From Streptomyces curacoi (GTDB taxonomy: Bacteria > Actinomycetota > Actinomycetes > Streptomycetales > Streptomycetaceae), in assembly GCF_001513975.1 (NCBI RefSeq), contig NZ_KQ947992.1, positions 124,001 to 188,000 of the forward strand: a stretch of 64,000 nt of DNA. The letters run 5' to 3'. The notes under the pieces were generated by a model that saw only the letters and a list, made by a program, of their open reading frames with translations, made no database searches and was not told the DNA's origin. Shown one piece after another: positions 1 to 7,829 of this stretch (positions are counted from its first letter, which is position 1; each line of letters opens with the position of its first letter). The translations under genes and the position numbers were made by a program.

Positions 1-765
1 CAGCGTGGCGTACGTCCACTGGCCCGCCTCCGGCGGGATCAGGCCGCCCGCACCGGCCTTCGTGTACTTCTCGCTGGCCGCGGTGAAGATCTCGTCGAAC
101 CCGCCCAGCTTGATCGGGATGTAGATGATCGCCACCGCGATCACGATGTAGATCAGCGTGTCCTTGACGAACGCGATCAGCGCGGGGGCGCGCAGTCCCG
201 AGGAGTAGGTGTACGCCGCCAGCACACCGAAGGCGATGAGGAGGGGGAGGTCCTTGATGAACCAGTTGGTGTTCTCGCCGCCGCCCACGCCCATCACGTC
301 CAGCACCGCCTGGATGCCGACCAGCTGGAGCGCGATGTACGGCATGGTGGCCAGGAGGCCCGTGACGGCCACGGCCAGCGACAGGCCCTTGGAGCCGAAG
401 CGGCCGCGCACGAAGTCCGAGGTCGTCACATAGCCGTGCTTGTGGGAGACCGACCACAGGCGGGGCAGGAAGGTGAAGATCAGCGGGTAGACGAGGATCG
501 TGTACGGCACCGCGAAGAAGCCGGCCGCGCCCGCCGCGTAGATCGCCGCCGGGACCGCCACGAAGGTGTACGCCGTGTACAGGTCGCCGCCGAGCAGGAA
601 CCAGGTGATCCAGGTGCCGAACGACCGGCCGCCCAGGCCCCATTCGTCGAGGCTGTGCTCGTTCTCGGCCTTGCGCCAGCGCGCCGCCAGGAAGCCCATG
701 ACCGTGACGGCCAGGAAGAAGAAGATGAAGACGCCGAGCGCGACGCCGTTCACACCGCCGTTCAT
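1..765 (-). CDS. Sodium:solute symporter (monocarboxylate permease type), 3' end cut by the window
   Basis: The reading frame opens at an ATG at 765 and runs off the left edge. The visible 255 residues are strongly hydrophobic and begin MNGGVNGVALGVFIFFFLAV, followed by several transmembrane helices and the G-GGRSFGTWITWFL stretch typical of the solute:sodium symporter family. The best match I recall is the MctP/ActP-like group that takes up pyruvate, lactate or acetate. Its start overlaps the stop of the upstream DUF3311 gene by 4 bp (ATGA), so the two are translationally coupled. This pairing of DUF3311 with a symporter is the usual arrangement in actinobacteria. The substrate is inferred from family and context only. 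Confidence 0.85.
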   Translation of the reverse strand, partial: MNGGVNGVALGVFIFFFLAVTVMGFLAARWRKAENEHSLDEWGLGGRSFGTWITWFLLGGDLYTAYTFVAVPAAIYAAGAAGFFAVPYTILVYPLIFTFLPRLWSVSHKHGYVTTSDFVRGRFGSKGLSLAVAVTGLLATMPYIALQLVGIQAVLDVMGVGGGENTNWFIKDLPLLIAFGVLAAYTYSSGLRAPALIAFVKDTLIYIVIAVAIIYIPIKLGGFDEIFTAASEKYTKAGAGGLIPPEAGQWTYATL

Positions 766-1025
766 TCCGCCGCACCGCCCTTCTGGGAGGCGCGGGCGCG
801 CTGGTCACGCTGCCACAGCTTGTACGCGACCATCGTCAGCAGCGTGGAGAGCAGGACCCACAGCATCTGGTACCAGTAGAAGAACGGGATGCCGGCGAAC
901 TCCGGATCGGTCTTGGCGTACGAACCGACCCACAGCATCGCCACGAAGGGCGCGCCGAGGCAGAGCGCGATGACGACCCGTATGGGTGTCACCACCGCTC
1001 TGTTCACTTCTGGGGCATCTGACAT
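762..1025 (-). CDS. DUF3311 small membrane protein, symporter partner
   Basis: An 87-residue protein with two transmembrane helices and the DUF3311 signature around GIPFFYWYQMLWVLL. A GTG at 1046 in the same frame is possible, but the ATG at 1025 is preceded by a purine-rich GGGGACGGAG about 6 bases upstream and is preferred. The gene overlaps the downstream symporter by 4 bp. DUF3311 proteins are almost always found in front of MctP-like symporters and are thought to be accessory subunits; no biochemical role is established that I know of. Confidence 0.85.
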   Translation of the reverse strand: MSDAPEVNRAVVTPIRVVIALCLGAPFVAMLWVGSYAKTDPEFAGIPFFYWYQMLWVLLSTLLTMVAYKLWQRDQRARASQKGGAAE

Positions 1026-1153
1026 CTGACGGCTCCGTCCCCTCACTGATCACCTATGAAACGCGCAGGCAATGTAGGTGACGGTGCAACGACAGCGGAA
1101 GACCCCGTCCGCATATCGGATGTGGAGGGTTGGTGTGCGGAGCGGCGGGGCGC

Positions 1154-1351
1154 TCAGCAGCAGCGGAACCCCTGCCGCGGGTCCTGCTCCTGGCGGTCGG
1201 TCCGCATCCGTTCGAAATCGCGTCGGGAGGGCACCCGCGCGTCGGGGTGCTCGCGCCGCAGGTGCGCGACATAGCGGTCGTACGCCGATTCGTCGGTCAG
1301 CTCGCGCACGTACCAGCGCACACCTCTAAGAACCCGCCGAAGCGACCGCAC
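1154..1351 (-). CDS. YbdD/YjiX family protein, CstA partner
   Basis: A 65-residue basic protein of the YbdD/YjiX (DUF466) family, recognisable from DESAYDRYVAHLRREHPD and the Arg-rich C-terminus ending in two Cys. It starts at a GTG inside the 3' end of cstA (26-bp overlap) behind a GGAGGAG ribosome site. In enteric bacteria the homologue is encoded directly after cstA/btsT and is needed for pyruvate transport, so it most likely acts with the upstream transporter here. Confidence 0.85.
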   Translation of the reverse strand: MRSLRRVLRGVRWYVRELTDESAYDRYVAHLRREHPDARVPSRRDFERMRTDRQEQDPRQGFRCC

Positions 1352-3461
1352 GACGCTCCTCCTCCTTCTCCTCCTTCGTCGGGAACAGCCCGGCCGGAGC
1401 GGTGATCTTCGACTCGACGTACGGCGCCTCGCTCAGCGTCGACAGGGCCGGGCGGCGGACATGCCGGACGCAGACCCGCAACGCGTCGGCGATCACGACG
1501 ACGATCAGGAGCGCGAGGACCGCCGAGAGGACGCCGTCGACCGTGGAGTTGGTGACCACGGTGTGCATGTCGTCCATGCTCTTGGCGGGCGGCAGGACCT
1601 CGCCGCGGTCGATGGCGTCCTGGAACACCTGGCGCTGCTTGAAGAAGCCGACCTTCGGATCGCTGGAGAAGACCTTCTGCCAGCTGGCGGTGAGCGTCAC
1701 CGTGGCGTCCCAGGCGAGCGGGACCCCGGTGATCCAGGCCCACTTGAGGCGGCCGGACTTCACCAGCAGGGTCGTACAGACGGCGAGGGCGACCGCGGCG
1801 AGCAGCTGGTTCGCGATGCCGAAGATCGGGAACAGCTGGTTGATGCCGCCGAGGGGCTCGTGGACGCCCACCCACAGGAAGTATCCCCACAGGCCGCACA
1901 CCACCGCGCTGGTGACGACCAGGCCGGGCTTCCAGCTGACGTTCCTGAAGGGCCGGTGGACGTTGCCCAGCATGTCCTGGAGCATGAACCGGCCCACCCG
2001 GGTGCCGGCGTCCAGCGCGGTCAGGATGAACAGCGCCTCGAACATGATCGCGAAGTGGTACCAGAAGGCCCGCAAGCCGCCGCCCGTGACCTGGGAGAAG
2101 ATCTCCGAGACACCGATGGCGAGGGTGGGCGCGCCGCCGGTCCGGGAGAGCAGGGACGCCTCCTCGACGTTCTCCGCCGCCCGGGCGAGCGCCTCGGGTG
2201 AGATCTGGTAGCCCCAACTGCCCACGACCTGCGAGGCGTTCTGGACGGTGTCCCCGATGACCCCGGCGGGCGCGTTCATCGCGAAGTACAGACCCGGGTC
2301 GATGATGCTCGCCGCCACCAGCGCCATCACGGCGACCGACGACTCCATCAGCATGGAGCCGTAGCCGATCATCCGGACCTGTGTCTCCTTCTGGATCATC
2401 TTCGGCGTCGTACCGGACGAGATGAGCGAGTGGAAGCCGGACAGGGCGCCGCAGGCGATGGTGATGAAGACGAACGGGAAGAGCGAGCCCGCGAAGACCG
2501 GGCCGTCGCCGCGCGAGGCGAAGTCCGTCACCGCGTCCATCTTCAGCGTCGGCAGCGCGATGACCACGCCGAGGGCGAGCAGGACGATCGTGCCGACCTT
2601 CATGAAGGTGGAGAGGTAGTCGCGCGGCGCCAGCAGCATCCACACCGGCAGGATCGAGGCGATGAAGCCGTACGCCACCAGCCAGACGACCAGCGTCGAG
2701 GGCGCGAGGGTGAAGGTGTCGGCCCATGAGGACTCGGCGACCCAACGGCCCGCGACCAGGGCGAACAGCAGCAGCGCGACACCGATGAGGGACACCTCGG
2801 TGACCCGGCCGGGGCGCAGGACCCGCAGGTAGAAACCCATCAGCAGGGCGATCGGGATCGTCATCGCGATGGAGAAGGTGCCCCATGGCGACTGGGCGAG
2901 GGCGTTGACGATCACCAGTGCCAGCACACCGAGCAGGATGATCATGATGGCGAAGGCGGCGATCAGCGCGGCCGCGCCGCCGAACGGGCCGATCTCCTCC
3001 CGGGCCATCTGGCCGAGCGACCGTCCGTCCCGGCGGGTGGAGAAGAACAGCACCACCATGTCCTGGACCGCGCCCGCGAAGATGACGCCGACGATGATCC
3101 AGATCGTGCCCGGGAGATACCCCATCTGCGCGGCCAGGACCGGGCCGACCAGCGGTCCGGCGCCCGCGATCGCCGCGAAGTGGTGGCCGAGGAGGACGCG
3201 GCGGTCGGTGGGGTGGAAGTCGATGCCGTTGTTGAGGCGTTCGGCCGGGGTGGCCCTGGTCCTGTCGACCTTCAGGACCTTGTACGCGATGAACTTCGCG
3301 TAGAAGCGGTAGGCGATCGCGTACGACCCGAGGGCGGCGGCGACCATCCAGGCGGCGGAGACCTCTTCCCCGCGGGACAGTGCGAGCACGGTCCAGCCGG
3401 CGGCGCCCACCAGCGCGACGAGGGTCCAGATGACGACGGTTCGGGGGTTCGCGGTACGCAC
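1326..3461 (-). CDS. cstA: Carbon starvation protein CstA, pyruvate/peptide transporter
   Basis: A 711-residue polytopic membrane protein with the CstA N-terminal motifs (NNGIDFHPTDRRVLLGHHF, about residues 76-94; AGAGPLVGPVLAAQMGYLP) and the second conserved block GTTPKMI. CstA family members (CstA, BtsT) import pyruvate and possibly peptides under carbon limitation. The GTG start at 3461 follows GGGAGGACTG. Together with the YbdD-like gene that overlaps its end and the adjacent MctP-like symporter, it makes the left part of the window a small-carboxylate uptake region. The stop-to-start distance to dasR upstream is 88 bp, so it may be co-transcribed with dasR. Confidence 0.95.
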   Translation of the reverse strand: MRTANPRTVVIWTLVALVGAAGWTVLALSRGEEVSAAWMVAAALGSYAIAYRFYAKFIAYKVLKVDRTRATPAERLNNGIDFHPTDRRVLLGHHFAAIAGAGPLVGPVLAAQMGYLPGTIWIIVGVIFAGAVQDMVVLFFSTRRDGRSLGQMAREEIGPFGGAAALIAAFAIMIILLGVLALVIVNALAQSPWGTFSIAMTIPIALLMGFYLRVLRPGRVTEVSLIGVALLLFALVAGRWVAESSWADTFTLAPSTLVVWLVAYGFIASILPVWMLLAPRDYLSTFMKVGTIVLLALGVVIALPTLKMDAVTDFASRGDGPVFAGSLFPFVFITIACGALSGFHSLISSGTTPKMIQKETQVRMIGYGSMLMESSVAVMALVAASIIDPGLYFAMNAPAGVIGDTVQNASQVVGSWGYQISPEALARAAENVEEASLLSRTGGAPTLAIGVSEIFSQVTGGGLRAFWYHFAIMFEALFILTALDAGTRVGRFMLQDMLGNVHRPFRNVSWKPGLVVTSAVVCGLWGYFLWVGVHEPLGGINQLFPIFGIANQLLAAVALAVCTTLLVKSGRLKWAWITGVPLAWDATVTLTASWQKVFSSDPKVGFFKQRQVFQDAIDRGEVLPPAKSMDDMHTVVTNSTVDGVLSAVLALLIVVVIADALRVCVRHVRRPALSTLSEAPYVESKITAPAGLFPTKEEKEEERRAVASAGS

Positions 3462-3549
3462 CGGGCAGTCCTCCCGTCCATGCGGCGACGGGAGGAACCT
3501 AGAACAGGAAAGGGGGATGCGCTACACCGCGTGCACCACCGCAAGTGGC

Positions 3550-4314
3550 CTAATCTTGCGGCCGCTTCAGCCTCGCCACGAACTTGTAGCGATCCCCTCG
3601 GTAAACGGAGCGCACCCACTCCACCGGCTGCCCCTCCCGGTCCAGCGAGTGCCGGGACAGCATCAGCATCGGCAGGCCCACGTCGGTGCCGAGCAGGCCG
3701 GCCTCGCGCGGGGTGGCCAGGGAGGTCTCGATGGTCTCCTCGGCCTCGGCGAGATGGACGTCGTACACCTCGGCGAGGGCGGTGTAGAGGGACGTGTACT
3801 TGGCGAGGGACCGGCGCAGGGCCGGGAAGCGCTTGGCCGACAGGTGCGTGGTCTCGATGGCCATCGGCTCGCCGTTCGCCATGCGCAGCCGCTCGATGCG
3901 CAGCACCCGTCCGCCCGCCGTGATGTCGAGCAGCTCGGCGAGGCGGTCGTCGGCGGTGATGTAGCCGATGTCCAGCAGCTGGGAGGTCGGTTCCAGGCCC
4001 TGCGCGCGCATGTCCTCGGTGTACGAGGTGAGCTGGAGGGCCTGCGAGACCTTCGGCTTGGCGACGAACGTGCCCTTGCCCTGGATCCGCTCCAGGCGCC
4101 CCTCGACGACAAGCTCCTGGAGGGCCTGGCGCACGGTCGTGCGGGAGGTGTCGAACTCGGCGGCGAGAGTGCGCTCCGGCGGGACGGGTGTGCCCGGCGC
4201 CTGGGTCTCCGTCATGTCGAGGAGGTGCTTCTTCAGGCGGTAGTACTTGGGAACGCGGGCGGTACGGACGGTGACGCCGTTCTCGTTCTCCGCACTGCTG
4301 ACGTCGGTGCTCAT
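3550..4314 (-). CDS. dasR: GntR/HutC-family repressor DasR (GlcNAc-6-P responsive)
   Basis: A 254-residue regulator: winged-helix GntR DNA-binding domain near residues 20-85 (TLAAEFDTSRTTVRQALQEL and the GKGTFVA wing), then a UTRA effector domain. Length and sequence agree with S. coelicolor DasR as I know it, including the N-terminus MSTDVSSAENE. DasR represses chitin and N-acetylglucosamine uptake genes and links nutrient state to development and antibiotics; glucosamine phosphates release it from DNA. The ATG at 4314 was chosen over in-frame upstream codons because it gives the family length. It is divergent from dasA, with four dre-like sites between them, so autoregulation is likely. Confidence 0.95.
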   Translation of the reverse strand: MSTDVSSAENENGVTVRTARVPKYYRLKKHLLDMTETQAPGTPVPPERTLAAEFDTSRTTVRQALQELVVEGRLERIQGKGTFVAKPKVSQALQLTSYTEDMRAQGLEPTSQLLDIGYITADDRLAELLDITAGGRVLRIERLRMANGEPMAIETTHLSAKRFPALRRSLAKYTSLYTALAEVYDVHLAEAEETIETSLATPREAGLLGTDVGLPMLMLSRHSLDREGQPVEWVRSVYRGDRYKFVARLKRPQD

Positions 4315-4381
4315 GGCCTGCCTTCCCGGCTCCGGATGCGGATCACCTCGTGATCCCCTCTGTATACCGTCGCCCACCTCT

Positions 4382-4397
4382 TTTGGTCTAGTCCACA
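4382..4397. promoter_or_regulatory. dre-like site, dasR proximal
   Basis: TTTGGTCTAGTCCACA resembles the DasR-responsive element consensus ACTGGTCTAGACCACT, with the TGGTCTAG core and CCAC retained. It lies 67 bp upstream of dasR, where it could mediate autorepression. Confidence 0.75.
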
Positions 4398-4403
4398 AGG
4401 GCA

Positions 4404-4419
4404 AGTGGTCTAGCGGACG
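4404..4419. promoter_or_regulatory. dre-like site, weaker right half
   Basis: AGTGGTCTAGCGGACG keeps a full left half (TGGTCTAG) but has a degenerate right half. It is spaced 22 bp centre to centre from the site at 4382, about two helical turns, which would allow two dimers on the same DNA face. Confidence 0.6.
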
Positions 4420-4527
4420 AGAGTACTCCGGCGGCGCTGTTTTCGCTGGCTTCTTACTTAAAGGTTCCTGCATATGTAGGTCCCGTAACGGCTGGTCAGA
4501 GGCCATTCGGCCACCCTTGACACGCTT

Positions 4528-4543
4528 CCTGGTCTGGTCCAAG
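4528..4543. promoter_or_regulatory. dre-like site overlapping the dasA promoter region
   Basis: CCTGGTCTGGTCCAAG follows a TTGACA hexamer (4517-4522) that could be the -35 box of dasA. Binding here would cover the spacer. No convincing -10 was identified. Confidence 0.6.
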
Positions 4544-4551
4544 CTCCCGGT

Positions 4552-4567
4552 ACTGGTCTACACCATT
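4552..4567. promoter_or_regulatory. Strong dre site upstream of dasA
   Basis: ACTGGTCTACACCATT matches 14 of 16 positions of the DasR consensus and lies 53 bp upstream of the dasA GTG codon. It is the best dre match in the window and fits the known direct control of dasABC by DasR. Its centre is 24 bp from that of the preceding site. Confidence 0.85.
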
Positions 4568-4619
4568 GGTCCAGGTCCGCCCATGGGCGGGAGGTGTGGG
4601 CATCCCTGAGGAGGGTGGC

Positions 4620-5897
4620 GTGAAGCGCAAGCTGATATCCGCGATCGGTGTCGCGGGCATGATGATCTCCCTGGCGGCGTGCGGGGGAGACAACGGCGAC
4701 AGCGGGGGCAAGGCCGGGGCGGACGGCTACGCGGGCCAGACGCTCACCGTGTGGGTGATGGACGGCTCCTCGCCCGACCAGTGGCAGAAGGACGTCGCCG
4801 CGGCCTTCGAGAAGAAGACCAAGGCGAAGGTCAAGTTCGAGATCCAGCAGTGGAACGGCATCCAGCAGAAGCTGACCACCGCCCTGTCGGAGGACAACCC
4901 GCCGGACGTCTTCGAGATCGGCAACACCCAGACCCCGGCCTACGCCAAGACCGGCGGCCTCGCCGACCTCGCCGACCTCAAGAGCGAGATCGGCGCCGAC
5001 TGGACCGAGTCCCTCAACGCGTCCTCCATCTACGACGGCAAGCAGTACGCCGCCCCGTGGTACTTCGCCAACCGCGTCGTCCTCTACAACAAGAAGATCT
5101 GGGCCGAGGCCGGCATCAAGGACACGCCCAGGACCCGCGACGAGTTCTACGCCGACCTCAAGCAGATCGGCGAGAAGACCGACGCCGAGCCCCTCTACCT
5201 GCCGGGGCAGAACTGGTACCACTTCGTCGGCCTGACCATCGGTGAGGGCGCCGAGCTGGTGAAGAAGGACGGCGACAAGTACGTCTCCAACCTCGCCGAC
5301 CCGAAGATCGCCGCCGCCATGGAGACGTACAAGAAGTTCCAGGCGCTCTCCAAGGCCCCCAAGGACAAGGACGAGGCCACCCCCCAGCAGGGCGAAGTCT
5401 TCGGCAAGGGCAACGTCGGTGCCTTCATCGGCATGGGCTGGGAGGCCGGCATCGCCATCAAGGCCAACCCGAAGATCGAGAAGGAGACCGGCTACTTCAC
5501 CATCCCGGGGGCCACGGCCGACAAGCCCGAGGGTGTCTTCCTCGGCGGCTCCAACCTCGCCGTCGCCGCGGGCAGCAAGAAGCAGGAGCTGGCCAAGGAG
5601 TTCCTGCGGATCGCCCTGTCCGACAAGTACGAGGGCCGGCTGGCCAAGCTCAACGGCGTCATCCCGAACAAGGAGTCGCTGCAGACCAACCTCAAGGGCA
5701 ACGCCGTCGCCGAGGCCGCCGCGCCGGCCGCCGCGGGCGGTGGCACCACGCCGCTGATCCCGGAGTGGGCGGCCGTCGAGAACGCGCCCAACCCGATCAA
5801 GACGTACATGACCGCCGTCCTGAACGGCAAGTCCCCGGCCGAGGCCGCCGAGCAGGTCGAGGGCGAGTTCAACAAGCGCCTGGCGCAGCAGCAGTAA
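4620..5897 (+). CDS. dasA: DasA, chitobiose-binding lipoprotein of the DasABC importer
   Basis: A 425-residue family 1 extracellular solute-binding protein. The signal peptide ends in a lipobox SLAAC with Cys21 as the lipidated residue; the mature part has the sugar-binding-protein features LTVWVMDGSSPDQW, DVFEIGNT and MGWEAGIAIK. In streptomycetes DasA binds N,N'-diacetylchitobiose and feeds DasBC/MsiK; loss affects development. GTG at 4620 was chosen because it gives a proper short basic N-region and follows GAGG. A 14-bp stem-loop separates it from dasB. Confidence 0.95.
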   Translation: MKRKLISAIGVAGMMISLAACGGDNGDSGGKAGADGYAGQTLTVWVMDGSSPDQWQKDVAAAFEKKTKAKVKFEIQQWNGIQQKLTTALSEDNPPDVFEIGNTQTPAYAKTGGLADLADLKSEIGADWTESLNASSIYDGKQYAAPWYFANRVVLYNKKIWAEAGIKDTPRTRDEFYADLKQIGEKTDAEPLYLPGQNWYHFVGLTIGEGAELVKKDGDKYVSNLADPKIAAAMETYKKFQALSKAPKDKDEATPQQGEVFGKGNVGAFIGMGWEAGIAIKANPKIEKETGYFTIPGATADKPEGVFLGGSNLAVAAGSKKQELAKEFLRIALSDKYEGRLAKLNGVIPNKESLQTNLKGNAVAEAAAPAAAGGGTTPLIPEWAAVENAPNPIKTYMTAVLNGKSPAEAAEQVEGEFNKRLAQQQ

Positions 5898-5912
5898 CGG
5901 CGCCGGTGTTCG

Positions 5913-5953
5913 CGCCGGGGCGGGGGATGCGCATGCCGCCCCCCGCCCCGGCG
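5913..5953 (+). terminator. GC-rich stem-loop between dasA and dasB
   Basis: Perfect 14-bp inverted repeat CGCCGGGGCGGGGG (5913-5926) with its complement at 5940-5953 and a 13-nt loop, no U tract. Placed just after the binding-protein gene, it may partially terminate or stabilise the dasA 3' end so that DasA outnumbers the permeases, as in many sugar ABC operons. Confidence 0.75.
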
Positions 5954-6000
5954 ACCGTACGCGGGTCCACGTACGCAGGTCGAGAAGAGAGATCGCGAGC

Positions 6001-6993
6001 ATGACCGTGCAGACCGAACGGCCGCCCTCCGGCCCGGTGGACGTAGTCAAAAGGGACGAGAGCGGGCCCGCCGGAGCGGGACCCCGGGCCGCGTCGCGCC
6101 TCGGCGCGCTCACCCCGTACCTCCTGCTGCTGCCGGCCTGCGCGGCCACCGTGCTGCTGCTCGGCTGGCCGCTGCTGAAGGACGTCCTGCTGTCGTTCCA
6201 GAACCTCAACATGGCGCAGCTGATCCAGCACGTCACCGAGTGGAACGGCATCGACAACTACAAGGAGGTCCTCACCGGCGAGGACTTCTGGCGCGTCACC
6301 CTGCGCTCCATCCTGTTCACGGCGGTCAACGTCGTCCTGACCATGATCCTGGGCGCCCTGGTCGGCCTGCTGCTCGCCCGCCTCGGCAAGCGGATGCGGG
6401 TCACCCTGATGCTCGGGCTCGTGCTGGCCTGGGCGATGCCCGTGGTCGCCGCGACCACCGTCTACCAGTGGCTGTTCGCACAGCGCTTCGGCGTCGTCAA
6501 CTGGGTCCTGGACAAGCTCGGCTGGCACTCCATGGCCGACTACAGCTGGACCAGCAGCCAGCTGTCGACGTTCTTCGTGGTCACGGTCCTGATCGTCTGG
6601 CAGTCGATCCCGTTCGTCGCCATCAACCTGTACGCGGCCACGACCACCATCCCGGGCGAGCTCTACGAGGCCGCGGCACTGGACGGCGCGGGCGGGTGGA
6701 AGAGCTTCACCACGGTCACGCTCCCCTTCCTGCGCCCCTTCCTCTACGCCACGACCTTCCTGGAGATCATCTGGGTCTTCAAGGCGTTCGTGCAGGTCTT
6801 CGCCATCAACGGCGGCGGCCCCGACCGGCTCACCGAGATCCTGCCCGTCTACGCCTACATCGAGGGCGTCGGCAACCAGCACTACGGCATGGGCGCCGCG
6901 ATCGCCGTCCTGACCATCCTGATCCTGCTCGGCCTGACCGCCTACTACCTCAGGATCGTGCTCAAGCGAGAGGAAGAGGAGGCCGGGCTGTGA
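6001..6993 (+). CDS. dasB: DasB, sugar ABC transporter permease
   Basis: A 330-residue membrane protein with six predicted helices and the permease EAA loop (ELYEAAALDGAGGWKSFTTV, near residues 220-240). It belongs to the MalF-type carbohydrate permeases and pairs with DasC. The N-terminal 35 residues are hydrophilic and cytosolic. Its stop overlaps dasC by GTGA. No ATPase gene is present; in streptomycetes the shared ATPase MsiK, encoded elsewhere, powers these importers. Confidence 0.95.
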   Translation: MTVQTERPPSGPVDVVKRDESGPAGAGPRAASRLGALTPYLLLLPACAATVLLLGWPLLKDVLLSFQNLNMAQLIQHVTEWNGIDNYKEVLTGEDFWRVTLRSILFTAVNVVLTMILGALVGLLLARLGKRMRVTLMLGLVLAWAMPVVAATTVYQWLFAQRFGVVNWVLDKLGWHSMADYSWTSSQLSTFFVVTVLIVWQSIPFVAINLYAATTTIPGELYEAAALDGAGGWKSFTTVTLPFLRPFLYATTFLEIIWVFKAFVQVFAINGGGPDRLTEILPVYAYIEGVGNQHYGMGAAIAVLTILILLGLTAYYLRIVLKREEEEAGL

Positions 6994-7820
6994 AGCGCTC
7001 GCTCTTCGGCCGTCTGTGGCCCAACGTCACGGCCGTCGCCTTGTTCATCGGCTTCGTCTTCCCCGTGTACTGGATGTTCGCCACGGCCTTCAAACCGACC
7101 GGCGACATCATCTCCGAGGACCCGGTCTGGTTCCCGACCGACGTCACCTTCGAGCACTTCGAGCGCGCGACCGGCGTCGACCACTTCTGGACCTACGTCA
7201 CCAACTCGCTGATCGTCACGCTGTGCGCGGTCGTCCTCGCCCTGGTCATCGCGCTGGCCGGCTCCTTCGCCCTCGCCCGGATGCGGTTCAAGGGGCGGCG
7301 CGGGTTCGTCATCGGCTTCATGCTGGCCCAGATGGCACCCTGGGAGGTCATGATCATCGCGATGTACATGATCGTGCGGGACGCCTCGATGCTGAACAGC
7401 CTCGTGCCGCTGACGGTCTTCTACATGATGATGATCCTGCCCTTCACCATCCTGACCCTGCGCGGCTTCGTCGCCTCGGTGCCCCGGGATCTGGAGGAGG
7501 CCGCGATGGTCGACGGCTGCACCCGCGCCCAGGCCTTCCGCAAGGTCATCCTGCCGCTGCTGGCACCGGGCCTGATGTCCACCTCGCTGTTCGGCTTTAT
7601 CACCGCATGGAATGAATTCCCCCTGGTCCTGGTGCTCAACAAGGAGACCGAGGCCCAGACCCTGCCACTGTGGCTGTCCAGCTTCCAGACCGCCTTCGGC
7701 AACGACTGGGGCGCGACGATGGCGGCGTCCTCCCTCTTCGCCATCCCGATCCTGATCCTCTTCGTCTTCCTGCAGCGCAGGGCTGTCAGCGGCCTGACGG
7801 CCGGCGCCGTGAAGGGATAA
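6990..7820 (+). CDS. dasC: DasC, sugar ABC transporter permease
   Basis: A 276-residue MalG-type permease starting at the GTG that overlaps the dasB stop by 4 bp. It has six hydrophobic segments and the EAA motif DLEEAAMVDGCTRAQAFRKV. With DasA and DasB it forms the chitobiose importer. Only 9 bp separate it from the downstream glycosidase gene, so the four genes form one operon. Confidence 0.95.
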   Translation: MKRSLFGRLWPNVTAVALFIGFVFPVYWMFATAFKPTGDIISEDPVWFPTDVTFEHFERATGVDHFWTYVTNSLIVTLCAVVLALVIALAGSFALARMRFKGRRGFVIGFMLAQMAPWEVMIIAMYMIVRDASMLNSLVPLTVFYMMMILPFTILTLRGFVASVPRDLEEAAMVDGCTRAQAFRKVILPLLAPGLMSTSLFGFITAWNEFPLVLVLNKETEAQTLPLWLSSFQTAFGNDWGATMAASSLFAIPILILFVFLQRRAVSGLTAGAVKG

Positions 7821-7829
7821 CGCCACCCG

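Noticed and set aside
4458..6257. 600-codon open frame antisense to dasA
   Set aside because: Low-complexity Leu/Gly/Val shadow of dasA and dasB without family motifs; it also crosses the dasR-dasA promoter region.
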